A stretch of 42,518 nucleotides of DNA from Saccoglossus kowalevskii (GCF_000003605.2 NW_003150755.1:417245-459762); one strand, 5' to 3'; shown: positions 32,101 through 42,360, counted from the stretch's first letter. The notes: generated from the sequence alone by a model not told the origin. Numbers and translations are program-made.

Positions 32101-32602
32101 CATTTGATGGCCGGAACCATCTTCTATCGGGTCTATTCTTGGATACACTGTTTTGTTGGGATGGTGCCAACGTCTGGATATAGACGACACGTTCATAGTT
32201 GAGTTTAATTACTCTAGACATAAGAAGGAAGGCTTAATTCACACAATTCGCTGAGAAATCCTTTCGTGTCAGTATTGCAAGAGCAGATGAAGCCTCCAAA
32301 TTTGAAATTGAACTATTTACCCTTGACGCTGCTTAAATTCATACTGTCAGTTTGAAATATCTTCCAATTGTCAAATTTTATTGTCAGTTATTTGTTTTGT
32401 TTTCAAATAGTTTGATAAGGACCTGTAGGTAAGGACAAATTAAGTCCCTTTGATTAAAATCATAAATAAATTATAGAAAAATAAATAAAAGTTTGCAAAA
32501 TATAGCGCACAAAGGTAAAGTGACAATATTCATCACACATTACACAATATACTTACCCAACAACGCCGATAACACCACTAGCATTAACATGATAATAGTC
32601 AT
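20151..32602 (-). CDS. Secreted or GPI-anchored LU (Ly6/uPAR, three-finger) domain protein, four exons
   Basis: Minus-strand exons are 32557-32602, 29549-29700, 24789-24888 and 20151-20323, joined in phases 1, 0 and 1. They total 471 bp and give 156 residues plus TAA. Donors are GTAAGT, GTAAGT and GTGAGT, and acceptors are CAG, TAG and CAG. Residues 1-15 (MTIIMLMLVVLSALL) are a typical signal peptide. The LU domain runs from about 22 to 114, opening with LTCFIC and closing with CCEGDLCN, the family's CC-x4-CN ending. Cysteines lie at 26, 29, 38, 52, 65, 84, 90, 94, 104, 107, 108 and 113. Twelve is two more than the usual ten, so one extra disulfide is likely. NLT at 23-25 is a possible glycosylation sequon. 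A hydrophobic stretch after residue 123 suggests a GPI signal or membrane anchor, although it is long and ends with charged residues. Known relatives act at the cell surface as receptor partners, ion-channel modulators or complement regulators; the role here cannot be told. The acceptor of exon 3 was chosen because only that site keeps the frame. A 5' non-coding exon is possible. Confidence 0.88.
20392..20862. repeat. Direct repeat pair of about 205 bp, offset 266 bp
   Basis: Copies at about 20392-20600 and 20658-20862 share GTCCTGGGTA, CATCCGGTTGTGGAGT, ACTTGGGAGAATGAGGTTAC, CCAGGTCACC, GTGCCAACTTCCCAC and AATAAGTTTGGTT. They are separated by about 57 bp. The left copy starts only about 70 bp from the LU exon 4 acceptor. 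The look is that of a short interspersed repeat present twice, but the family is not identified. Confidence 0.85.
21325..21497 (-). mobile_element. MITE family 2, copy 1 (intronic)
   Basis: The sequence is the reverse-complement counterpart of 29059-29214. GTCGTCATCTGCGCACGC is at the left and GCATGCGCAGGTGACGACTC at the right, with a shared internal block that reads GCCTTTGC and GTTGTTATCGTCG on the opposite strand. The outer left terminus is worn. No clear target duplication is seen. It lies in the LU gene's third intron. Confidence 0.65.
22305..22377. repeat. Dispersed repeat of about 80 bp, copy 2
   Basis: Partner of 16824-16905. It contains ATTACGTCACTGTTTATCAAG with a few changes on either side. 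Its presence in an LU intron shows that the unit is dispersed and not only part of the 1.8-kb duplication. Confidence 0.65.
22885..23325 (-). CDS. Candidate small secreted Arg/Cys-rich protein, unrecognised
   Basis: An intron-free frame of 146 codons from ATG at 23325 lies inside the third LU intron on the same strand. It starts with a signal-like stretch (MPGFALKISLPALLFLWWML). This is followed by a basic cleavage-like RSRKRR, Cys-rich and Arg-rich parts (CCCSH, ETRRRRRWW), and an acidic Cys end (DDSDDDGNCDCYEC). The local DNA is clearly more GC- and CpG-rich than its surroundings, and other frames, including one on the plus strand at 22803-23213, are also open. Open frames in GC-rich DNA are therefore weak evidence. 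It could instead be a CpG island. I do not recognise a family. Confidence 0.25.
   Translation of the reverse strand: MPGFALKISLPALLFLWWMLRDKVEWRPVRSRKRRLCAIGPGGGRERECHHRRRRDGFRCCCSHDKPFPFCFLSDDCRPLSNVFETRRRRRWWREYPQGMMTHPRGDWMLFVEWDDSDDDGNCDCYECQAEEHGDENAGAERQRCY
25421..25488. repeat. Inverted repeat of 68 bp with perfect 14-bp arms
   Basis: ATATTCTTTCCCCG at 25421-25434 is the exact reverse complement of 25475-25488, around a 40-bp loop that contains ATGCCAGT twice. The arms end abruptly on both sides, like the termini of a tiny MITE, but no convincing target duplication was seen. It would also form a stable hairpin in the pre-mRNA. Confidence 0.75.
28566..28603. repeat. Two adjacent perfect hairpins
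   Basis: GAGATATT-GCAT-AATATCTC (28566-28585, 8-bp stem, 4-nt loop) is followed two bases later by CCATAGG-AA-CCTATGG (28588-28603, 7-bp stem). The surrounding 28430-28700 has the look of a dispersed repeat but no partner in this window. Confidence 0.7.
28974..29023. other. Assembly gap, 50 N
   Basis: Exactly 50 unknown bases, a round number typical of a placeholder. The same seven bases TGTGTTG lie directly on both sides, so the true gap may be zero or negative in length. Confidence 0.98.
29059..29214 (+). mobile_element. MITE family 2, copy 2 (intronic), about 156 bp
   Basis: Imperfect terminal inverted repeats of about 40 bp face each other. The left end has GCAATTTA, AAGCGGGAGAGT and CACCTGCGCATGCGCC. 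The right end, read on the other strand, has GCGATTTATTTTAAAACGGG, AGAGT and ATCTGCGCACGCGAC. This is the best-preserved of three copies; the others are at 21325-21497 and 42269-42360. No coding capacity. The superfamily is not identified because a target duplication could not be fixed. Confidence 0.75.
29701..32556 (-). other. First intron of the LU gene
   Basis: A 2856-bp intron with donor GTAAGT and an acceptor with a long T tract ending in CAG. It contains CACAATGCATCCCG at about 29750, a motif seen again at 33979, an ATATGGCGG YY1-like motif near 31148, and a full CRE at 32054-32061. No gene on either strand is recognised. Confidence 0.75.
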
Positions 32603-33829
32603 CTCCGATAGATTTCCAATCCCGCAGTGAGCCTTAAACACGAGAAAAAAAATAAAACCGCACATTTAGTCGAATTGAATAAATAAAGAGAAACCGAGAT
32701 TAAAAAAAAAAGACTGTTCCCATCGAGTTTCTCAATCAATTACCGGTACACGTTTCGAAAAAAAATGTTCGTCGATTGAATACAGGGTGTGTTTCTCAAA
32801 TGACGTCACGGTATAGGGTTTTCCGGAGTGCTTACGATTCAGTAAATTCCGGAGGTTGAATGCAACATGGCATAGGAATAGTGGAATGCAGGGTCGAACA
32901 ACTGGTTCGCGTAAGGTGAATATACCAGTAGCAAGCAATAATACACTTGTTTCACGTATTCAACCTCGATCGCGACAGTTACGCATCATGAGCGACACCA
33001 CCACAAACAGCAAGATGCCTGTAATTAGTACCGAAAGCAATAAACCCGGGAATTTAAATCCTCGTTTTTACCGCCAGATTTGTTCTATATCTAACGAACT
33101 AGGAAAGGTGTATTGAACGACACATGCATACGAGTGATTCATTTCGTAATGTTGAATATCTAGAAAAAATAAATCGCACCATGCACGGGTAACGTTTGCT
33201 GCTAGAACAGCCTAACCGATTGCCCAAATGAACATCGTATCGAATCTCAATATGTTTGTCATATCTTTCGACCTGCACATGAGTATAATTCACGGAGACA
33301 GTGACACGTTAACGTTGCTAACAAGTATTCCGAGAATCTCAAGACCGCGATGACATGACTCTTGGGAGCCATCGGCGCCCGCTTTATCAACATGATGCGA
33401 ATTTAAAACATAGGGGATTTATTTCACAGCGAACGTTATCTGTGTTTGAATCGTTCTTCTCGTTAACATCGGAATTCAATTAAGACAGAAGTAAAGTTCT
33501 GTCATGCGATTGTTGATTTCAGTATATATAAATAATTTTGTTTTTTTAATATAGAAATATTAGGTTTCACAACAAAAATGTAAGAGGTTGGTAGAGAAAT
33601 ACTGATCATCAGTATTTCAAAATTATTTCTAAATTATTCGAGTGAAAATGATTGAACCAACTGTCCATTTAATCTATTAGTGCAAATTCAGTCACGAGTG
33701 TGTCGAGTATAAAACTCTTACACAATACACATAACTCGAAATACTCTAAGTCTTTGTTTCTACAAACCGTTGATCGAACAGATTTCATAGTCCCAAACAA
33801 ATACTAAACAAAACGGTATTTTTATTCTA
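32603..33829. other. Upstream region of the LU gene
   Basis: The likely promoter or 5' UTR region of the LU gene. The start codon frame stays open upstream into a T-rich tract that ends in a possible acceptor (TTTAAG near 32634), so an upstream non-coding exon is possible. A CRE lies about 200 bp upstream. A plus-strand open frame at 32856-33116 is unrecognised. Confidence 0.4.
32801..32808. promoter_or_regulatory. Full CRE (TGACGTCA) upstream of the LU gene
   Basis: A perfect CREB/ATF palindrome about 200 bp upstream of the LU start codon. Several other full CREs exist in the window (7061, 15960, 32054, 36085), so this one stands out only by its position. Confidence 0.3.
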
Positions 33830-33938
33830 AAAACTGATGATATTTATATAGTGAAAACAGATATTATATACTAGAAACCGATATTCATACACCAGTAACC
33901 GACATTTATATACAAAAGTCTGATATCTATATATTATA
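33830..33938. repeat. Minisatellite with 21-bp period, five units
   Basis: Five diverged units follow the pattern AAACCGATATTYATATACTAG. The first is 24 bp and the rest are 21 bp. The array stops about 30 bp before the ZNF143/YY1-like motif pair. Confidence 0.75.
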
Positions 33939-33976
33939 AATACGATTTTGAACGAGGGAAATTTACCTTATTGATT

Positions 33977-34034
33977 ACCCACAATGCATCCCGACCCTCG
34001 CAATGAGTAGACGCAGAAGTTCAGACATGGCGGC
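33977..34034 (+). promoter_or_regulatory. ZNF143-like and YY1-like motif pair
   Basis: ACCCACAATGCATCCCG at 33977-33993 resembles the ZNF143-type promoter motif (CCCAnAATGCATNNCG). AGACATGGCGGC at 34023-34034 resembles a YY1 site, which in animals often overlaps transcription starts. The pair lies about 1.4 kb upstream of the LU start codon and could mark a promoter or a non-coding first exon. Confidence 0.3.
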
Positions 34035-36121
34035 AACGAAAATTCATTAACGTACCTGTTTTAACCTTTACCCTACTCCATTTTAATATCAAGTTTACTT
34101 CCATCAACGGTGTTGACGATAACATCCGTTTAATCGAAACCAAGAATCAGTGTAACATCACAATCGCTCACTTATATAAATCAAATATAAAAGTGAAAAT
34201 ATTGAGTTGCCTGTCCTTCTCCTATCCGTCGTATTTAAATAAAATTATTAAATAAAGGAAATATGTATAAATAAATAAACGTACTGCGCATGCGTCAACA
34301 CTTCTTCGCCAGAGGCGGAGATGATTATTTGGAAATGACCACGGGAGACGATATATGGTCATATTAATATGCCATCATACTCACCATGATTACAGCATTT
34401 AGTTAGATAATAAAACAACGACGTCGACAACCCCAAACTCTTGGTAGTTTTTTTTTTTACTAAATCCACACACGTGAGAATTTAACAGACTTAGGAATTA
34501 ACTATTTATTAGTTTCACACACACATGGCTGAGAGTTTGTAAGTTTGTAATGGATTATACATAGAATCAATGCAATCTGTTTCCATGACAACAGACAGTA
34601 CATTGCTTTATATGCATGCAGATTATGTGATTTTATTATCCCTAATCGCATCATGAAATCGTTGTGTCTTTGTCCATAGACAGTTACACTATAAGTTGCT
34701 CATTTACGTATTCATAATAACCGGATTGAAACTGCAATGTTCGATTAAACAAGCGGCCATACCCACACGCAGTGACCGCACACGAAATATGACCTGATTC
34801 GTTGAAATCAATGTATATAATTAATTTAATTCTAAAAATCACAACTGCGATGATCAAACTATATCATACTAATTCCATAGTTATAATTACAATGACTTAA
34901 TGGCATTTTTTAATTATAGAATTTAATTTTTCGTTATCATTAGATCAAGCGTTATGTACTCTTATGTTAATTTAGAATTTGATATTTTTTTTCAGAATTA
35001 TTGAAAAAAATACACTACTAAATAATAATGGATAGTTTGTATATTTAGTAATGTTACGATATATAGGGTAACTCCGAAATAAGTTATTCACATATTCATA
35101 AAATATTTTTTTGTAAAGGCGGCCATATTAAAAACAAAACATAAACATGATTTCCACGGCTATGACGTATATATGAACGATAGGAAAAAAACAACTTTGC
35201 GAGAAAACATGACAGACCAAAAAGTACCCTAGTGTTTGCCTGGCTTTACAACAGCTCACACATTTACGTCACTGTACGTCTCTCAGAGCCCGAAAGACAA
35301 AATATGGGACAGCTCATTTTAGAACAGCCTTACTCGCTCCTTGTGTTGAATGTATAACCAGCAAATGTAGTCTTGTATAGAAACAACAGTAAATGGTTGC
35401 AACCCGATCGTCTGACTCAAAATAAAGGCAGCCATACTGTCACGTGCCAATGCGAACTTAAAATAATACTGTAAGTATCCCACCCAAAAAAACACATACA
35501 CATAAAAACGTGAAATTATATGAGATTGCATTCAGAATCAATATTATTCACGACATATACAATTAAAAATAATTGTTCAAATTGAAGGCAAATGATTGGT
35601 TCATTCACGGCCGAATTTAAAATTCTTTTCATTTAATGATCTGGGGTCAAGTGTCTTTAAATTTATTAAGATTATGCCAGCTGTGAATGATCTGCAAGTT
35701 ACGCAATTTACGACAATCGCGTAAATTTTTGTTATTGAGACTTTCACATTCTTGCGTTGATAATAAAATAGTATAACGACAATAAACCGGGGTTTCAGCT
35801 GTAAATGTACTCTGTCTTCCAGAAGAGACCTGAGAACTATTTTCGCCGTACGTCATTTCCTGTTACAAACAAAAATGTATCAATTCGCCTGATTTTAGCT
35901 CGTAAGTTTTAATTAGCTAAACGGTGGATAAAAGGTGACCATGATACAAAAAACTTTAAATAATTGTTTCAGTCGATATGGGGCCTTCCTGTTAAACCAA
36001 CAGGGTTAGATGAATACCAAAGTTCAAAGCGTCAACAACAACTTGAAGGGAAAGTAACTGAAGTAGTGTAGTACATGTCGTGAATGACGTCATTAGCGCT
36101 TACACTGCAGGTGAACTTAAC

Positions 36122-36195
36122 CACGAATCACTCGAGACGATATTATGTACACCGCGTATGAATTGATACACGAATCCCTCAAGACTATATCATGT
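36122..36195. repeat. 27-bp direct repeat, 47 bp apart
   Basis: CACGAATCACTCGAGACGAT and its continuation at 36122-36148 recur at 36169-36195 with 23 of 27 identical bases. It is a small local duplication with no evident function. Confidence 0.7.
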
Positions 36196-36850
36196 TATCT
36201 CTCTTGGCATCATGCACGGAAGCTTGTACTACTTCGATCACCGAATACTAAAACGACGCATGTACAATCCGAATATTCCATGTATTTCTCACCAATATCA
36301 TTAGACGACTTTAATGGTTATATATTGCACCGTCAACCCAATTTTGGCGTTCTGATTATTCTGCATCACGTATATTAAGTACATCCTACGTTTGTTCGGT
36401 AAATGCTATAGGTTTTACACCACATTTTGAAAGCAGGAAAGAAAAAAACAAACCACTTACAAAATGTAGTAACAAAAACATGTTTTGTCTGTTTAGGACA
36501 TTTTACCATAATTGTTTTCTATGACAAAAACATACATCAATATCTCATTTTTTCTCGGGGACTTGCTGATGTCTAAAAGTATTAAACGATTCACGATTTT
36601 GTTGTGACGTTGTAATGACGAAATGTTTTTACATTGTGGAATCGGCTTTCAAAGATGCAATATGGGCGAGAACATGTGATATTTTTGTTAATACTTTATG
36701 TATATGAATACATTGTAATGTGATTTATCCTCACATGAAAACGTTTTTCTTGTAGAACATATACAAGTATTCGTTCGATGAAACAATAGCATTCTTTAAA
36801 ACACGTCACGACGGGTGAACAATTTGTATGGTACGTACAATAACAATGAA

Positions 36851-36862
36851 TGCGCATGCGCA
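36851..36862. promoter_or_regulatory. Perfect palindromic NRF1-type site
   Basis: TGCGCATGCGCA is the fully symmetric form of the NRF1 consensus. No recognised gene is adjacent. Confidence 0.25.
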
Positions 36863-39479
36863 TCAATGTTTCAAATTTTTCAGCCAATGAATACTGTTGT
36901 CTGTCCAGCAAACACACCACTTTTAGTTAATGATGAATCATAATCCAATTAGGTCTACAGTATGGAGTTTCACAAAGCACTATTAAAAAACACATGTTTT
37001 CGTCCATATGGCAGCTTTAAAATGCACTGAATTGTGTGAAATAGAATAAAACAGAATGACATGAACAAGTAAACATGCTGTTGGATATTACTGAAAAAAA
37101 ATGAAATATGCACAAATGTTGTCATATTTCAATAAGACATGAATGGGATTCTACTTTAATGGATTGCTGCAGTAATAATTGTTTGGTCGTTCACCGTCTC
37201 CGCTAACCGACACATAGCTCTACTTGTAAACTTGAGATGAGTAGTTTTAAGTTGCCACATTAATATCGTTATCATTTACGGGGTCTGTGACTGTGGTGTG
37301 AGATCAGTACAGCACACAAAAATACAGTGTGAATCGATGCTAGCAACGATCTGGCTTGGAACCGGCACATGTGCACGCATGTACATGCACTGATCAAATA
37401 TGCTGACAATATATATCCGCTGGTCGGCGCTCAGGTTTGACGCTTGCCAACACACGCTGCTGACTGGAGCAGCATGGTTCAATGAAAGCGAAATAACATA
37501 CCGGAATACAGCACGACTATATGGACTATGATGCCGACGGCTCATAACTCTCCTGTCTACACATGTAACACGTCACAGGAAATGAAACCTAGAAACCAAG
37601 ACCCGTTCTCTTAGTCTTTCTACGGGAAGTCCGTTAAAACTATTCAGATTTTAAATAAAAGTGTCACCATCCGAAAAAAAAGACATATTTTAAGCATGGC
37701 CCATATACAACTAAACAAATTCTTACCTTACCATGAGAGCTATTTACTACAGTGATTACCGATCTTCTAAGTCGATCAACCTGCGCTATGTGAACAATCC
37801 GCGAACAACGAGACGACAACCGCTGCTGGTAAAACCGTGCACTGAATTGAACTGTCATGTGTAGTTCATACGGTTAGGTCAAAGTTCGCTGAAATTGTAT
37901 ACGCGTTTTGTGTCTTACTAATTTGTCATATTTACGAGGAAACACATAGTTGTGTTTGTTGTTATGCAGTCCATCTGATTAATGTTCTTTTATTGTCGTC
38001 GACATTATTACTTTGCGATGCTGGAACACAAATGGTCAGTCGTTAACGCGCCACAAGCAAAGTATAGAGCGCGTTCGAATATGTTACACGCGTTGAATAC
38101 GTCGCGTGGGACTCGTATCGACCTCGACAAGACTGTCTCTGATATCACAACTAATAGCGATCTTCAGCGGCAGCCTTTAAATGGACCCGTTTCCATAATT
38201 GGGACAACCCTAAAATAGATATTTATATGGTTGAATACAGTAAACTGATTGCAAAGCAAATTTTGCGCACGGCATCAGATAGAGAATCCGTGTCAATTTG
38301 TGTCCACTTCGCAGATGAAGGGTTGACCATTAGAGATGAAATGGAGGGGCGAACGTTGACATCTTTTCACATACATACGTACCTAGAAATTGTCGATTAC
38401 TCTTACTTTAATAATACTCAATGTGTACTTATATGTCTTTCCAGGTTCAGGTCAAGTTTAGTGTCAAAGCAATAATGCAATATAGGCGAACAATTGAAAA
38501 ACTTTACTGTGCCATTGACTATATCGTGACACTGACATCGACATTATCGTGGCATTAACAGTATTTCTGAGAGTGTCATTGATATCGAAAATATTGTAAT
38601 AATTACGTCAATATCGTGACATCGACCATTTCGCCACTGAATTAGTTGTGTTTATTTAATTGTCGATTATATTACCGCCAACAAATATGGTTGCCATGCA
38701 ACAAGCATCGTTGGTTGGTTGGCATGTAGGTGATTAACGAAAGGTGACAAATGCGATACGCATGAGCGACACCTTTCTTCCGGTCAGAAAGGAACTGCTT
38801 TATGCTTGGCTCCCGATAATTAGTATGAAATGTACTCAACTGACAGTAACTATTAATCAACTGATAGAAACATCCCATGTCAGTTTGGCCCTATTTTGGT
38901 GCGTGTAACTTTAGGGCAAGCAAAATAATCCGTTCTCACCGAGCGAGCGTGATTTCGTACGAACAAATCTGGGCAAAAGAAATATTACACAATCACTACG
39001 GTTATGATAAGTAATTGCAGACGCAGTGGTTACAATTGAAAATGTTATCAAGCGGCGTCATATGACATAGTTAGCCGACTGAGTGAAAATGATGATAAAT
39101 ATACGTTTTTACTGTTAGTCATGCATCGCCGATTTATAATAAATATTTTTTTTTGAATCATTCACTCTAAATGGCGTGAAAAATAAAACTGATGGATGCG
39201 TAATGAGGCAAATCAAATTAAACTTTCACAAATCACAAACAATCGTTTATTCCCATATTAAATCCGTCAATGCTTGTAAATTGGTTATTTAATTAACCTG
39301 TAGTGGGTTTCACAAAATTAAAAAAAAAAAAGCCTAGAAAGAACTTCCATGTGGTGAGAATATTAATTATAAAAGATTAGCCTTTCAAACAAAAATCTTG
39401 GCGACTAATATGGGTTTGCTATATGAGATGCATGACAGGAAAACAACAAACAACACAATATTGAGGTTTATATTACTCA

Positions 39480-40320
39480 AAGATAAATCTGATTGTACAT
39501 CTGTAGTTTGTAGTCTTTATTCCAGAGCCTCTCTACCACAAGTTCAATTTAAATCTGATTTTGTGAGATATCAGTAAATGGATCATAAAAATTGAATAAT
39601 CAATATGCATGGTTTTCAACATTAAACTGATCACGTCTGTGGATTAATTATCCCAGAGCATCTTTTTACCAAATTTCATTGAAATGTGATTATTATGTAT
39701 GTTATGCGTAATAGTTAATTAGTATACTCGAATTTCAATTCAAAATGAATCTAGTCTTTAGCAATATTGGCAAGCACTTATTGGTTTTTGGGATATTGGT
39801 GGAAAATTGTTTAATAATTACACAAATTAGGTTATTAATATGCACGGTTACAACCAGAATCTAATTACGCGTGTGCATTGTCCCCGGGCACCTATGTGCC
39901 AAGTGGTGAGTAGTTCTAAAAAAAAATAGGTGGAAAAACCCGAAAATTAAATTATTATGCAAGTCAGGGAATTATTATCCTATTCAAATTAATCTGGTTG
40001 TTGCATTGTCTTAGAGCATTATTTTAGTACCAAGAGTCATTGAAATAAGTACTTGAGGCATCGATGGAAAAGCAATTTAGGTAATAAATATGCGGAAATT
40101 TTTCTGTAAAACTAATCAGGTATGCGCAATATCACACAGCACCTATACACCAATTTTCGGTGAAATTTGATTAATGTGATTGGTGGAAAAGCCGGAAAAT
40201 TAACTAATTATTATGCAAATTAGGTAATTAATATGCAAGAATATTTACCAAAAAGCGTCTATGTACCAAATTTCATCAAAATCTGACCAGTGGTTCTTGG
40301 GAAATCCGTGAAACAGACAT
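39480..40320. repeat. Diverged tandem array, about 120-bp units, roughly seven
   Basis: Recurring blocks are ACCAAATTTCATTGAAATNTG (near 39546, 39668, 40030, 40150 and 40265) and AATTAATATGCA (near 39603, 39841, 40089 and 40232). GTGGAAAAGCCGGAAAATTA also recurs. Spacing between the first blocks is 115-130 bp or a multiple of it. The array ends in a short CATA run at about 40317-40328. Several units contain an octamer-like ATGCAAAT. It resembles an old satellite-type or dispersed repeat common in marine invertebrates. Confidence 0.75.
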
Positions 40321-40508
40321 ACATACATACTCACATATTGAGTAACTGCAAGAACACCAATTGTGCGCTTTGCACATATAAGTCCAAAATTATAGTATAA
40401 AAGTTTTCAGTTCTCGTCTCATTCATAGTTAGCATGTGTATTCCAAACGTGTACATAGCGTTATACACTAATTGAGTTACCATGGAATCAGAGGCATACG
40501 TTAGTTAC

Positions 40509-40625
40509 CCTGGAGATACAATCCGATAGACTAATTCCCAATGCCACGGCAAATAATAAAACTAATATAATGAAGAACGTTAACACTGTCTGTGCGTATT
40601 TACTGAAATTGAAGCCTATTAGCAT
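40509..40625 (-). CDS. Candidate first exon with one membrane segment, unrecognised
   Basis: A minus-strand frame from ATG at 40625 (in-frame ATGs also at 40658 and 40682) reads MLIGFNFSKYAQ and then a strong 20-residue hydrophobic helix (TVLTFFIILVLLFAVALGIS), then LSDCISR. It ends at AGG-GTAACTAA, a plausible donor at 40508. The pattern of a short polar start, Lys-Tyr, a helix and a small loop recalls the first helix of tetraspanins, but it could equally be a signal anchor or chance. No continuing exon was found downstream on the minus strand. Confidence 0.22.
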
Positions 40626-40682
40626 AATGCCAATTTGATTGCAAGATGTCTCGAACATGAATATTTTGCGTGGGAAATACAT

Positions 40683-42268
40683 TTAATATACAGCTTAAAC
40701 TAATTGGTACTTAAAAAAGGTCTGGAGAGACAACATTGGCGTCTAATCTAGATTGCTCTAATTCGGCATTATAGTAAAAGTTACGTAAGCACAAAACATA
40801 CGCATACATACAAATATACGCACAATACTGTAATACATTTCATCTACGTGATATTTTTGAATAATTGGATCACGCAACGCAACACAAACTAGGCTTTCTG
40901 TCAAAATAAACAAATCTTGCTTTAGTGGAATTACAACGAAGCAAAATTCATCTAAATATACAATACTTTAATTGCACGATTATCGCGTATACAGCGATCA
41001 TAGGTTCCCATAGTTCACAGCGTTCGTAGAAGGCGAAATAACAGTGTTTTTAAAACGGTACTATTTAAAAAAAAAATCATCTCTTCTAAATTTGCCAATG
41101 ATCAACGATAATGTGGACGAAAAACAAAACAGAAATAATGTCTCGAAGTTTAGAAATCATTGAATGTTTACAATATTAACAATTTTTTCGAGCAAATGTG
41201 CTTATAATATCATGATTTCAAAGTAGCGCCAATACTCGACGTGAACAGTGGATAAGAACGTTTCTAAAGTTAAAATAGCTTATGCAAAGACGTAATGTCG
41301 TTTTAAAAAAATATATTACGAATGAATGAGCGTTTTGTTATGAAAATATAATCTACACAATCTACATAATATATCCATACAGCCCTGTCTGCACTGAAAA
41401 CAGACTTGTTTTTTCGATCGTATATGGTTTTAATACTTTTATCGACGTATAAATATCATACTACGCATGCTCATAGTTGCAATTCTCATTGAAAAAAACA
41501 CGTGGTGTGTGGATCAATAAATTACGTCAGCACAGTAATCTATTGCACTTACAGACAGTAGTTAAGTCTTACATATAGATTGTCAATGTCAATTATGCAG
41601 TGGCGTGTACATTTCATCAATTCAACTCATGCTTACAAATTGCGAGCAATTGAATCGACGACGTATCCCTGGAGTATATTGAGATTTAGAACATTGCTGC
41701 AGCGTCCCAGTATCACGTTGTAGAAAAGAAAGCTTTATAAGCAGACATGCCAGACTGGCGGAAATTGAGTGGATCGGAGTATTAATATACTTAGTGAGCA
41801 CGGAAGGCAAAACAACGACCTGCTGTATCAAGTTGCATACGTGTTTTGAGCCTCCGCGGTGCGTAACATTGGCGACAGCCTTCTTGTGTAACATTACTGT
41901 GCATTGTATACGCAACCGGGACGGCATTTGAAAGTTAGATACAATAATATTAGCTAGTAGTTGTTAAAGCTACATCAAACGTGATCACTGCCTGTCACGA
42001 TCTTCCCATTAATCTAATTAGTATTGATAATAAACATATAAATACACTGGCGGCAAAAAACCGGCACACATGTGCCTATATTTTCTTGTTTACGATCGCG
42101 TCTGCGCTTTCCCATAAACTTGTCTCACAAGGATCTGAGTATGTTTTTATCACACGCCATTAATCGATGAGATATTTTTTTCTTCTCGAAAAAATTAGAT
42201 AATTTCGCTCGAACTCGATTTGTGGCCAATTAATTTGTTAGGCAATCTATATGTAACTATCAGACGAT
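40683..42268. other. Intergenic DNA, nothing recognised
   Basis: AT-rich sequence. A minus-strand open frame at 41622-41927 and a CAGTGGCGT motif near 41600 were examined, and neither could be supported as a gene or an element. Confidence 0.4.
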
Positions 42269-42360
42269 TTTAAAGCAGGAGGGTATTCACTTGTTTGTAA
42301 ACAATGACACGCTTTGACCATCTGACGCATGCGCAGGTGACGACCCCCGCTTTGAATAAA
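42269..42360 (+). mobile_element. MITE family 2, copy 3, internally deleted
   Basis: It keeps the terminal AAAGCAGGAGGGT and, facing it, GACCCCCGCTTTGAATAAA. Internally it has CTTGTTTGTAAACAATGACACGC (in part, opposite to 29059-29214), CATCTGACGCATGCGCAGG and TGACGAC. At about 90 bp it is shorter than the other two copies. Confidence 0.6.

Larger units (their letters stand above)
34040..39479. other. Intergenic DNA, no supported gene
   Basis: AT-rich sequence with a 27-bp direct repeat at 36122-36195, an NRF1-type site at 36851, a run of alternating purines and pyrimidines around 37366-37392, and a degenerate ATCGTGACATTGACAT repeat at 38511-38640. Open frames at 37276-37545 (minus) and 37982-38475 (plus, two frames) match no family I know and are not called. 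Confidence 0.4.

Noticed and set aside
37982-38475. Two consecutive plus-strand open frames of 78 and 82 codons
   Set aside because: Neither translation resembles a known family, one is not obviously in frame with the other, and no convincing splice sites join them.
39480-40320. The 120-bp array as repeats of a coding domain
   Set aside because: All frames contain frequent stops and the units vary in length by amounts that break any frame.
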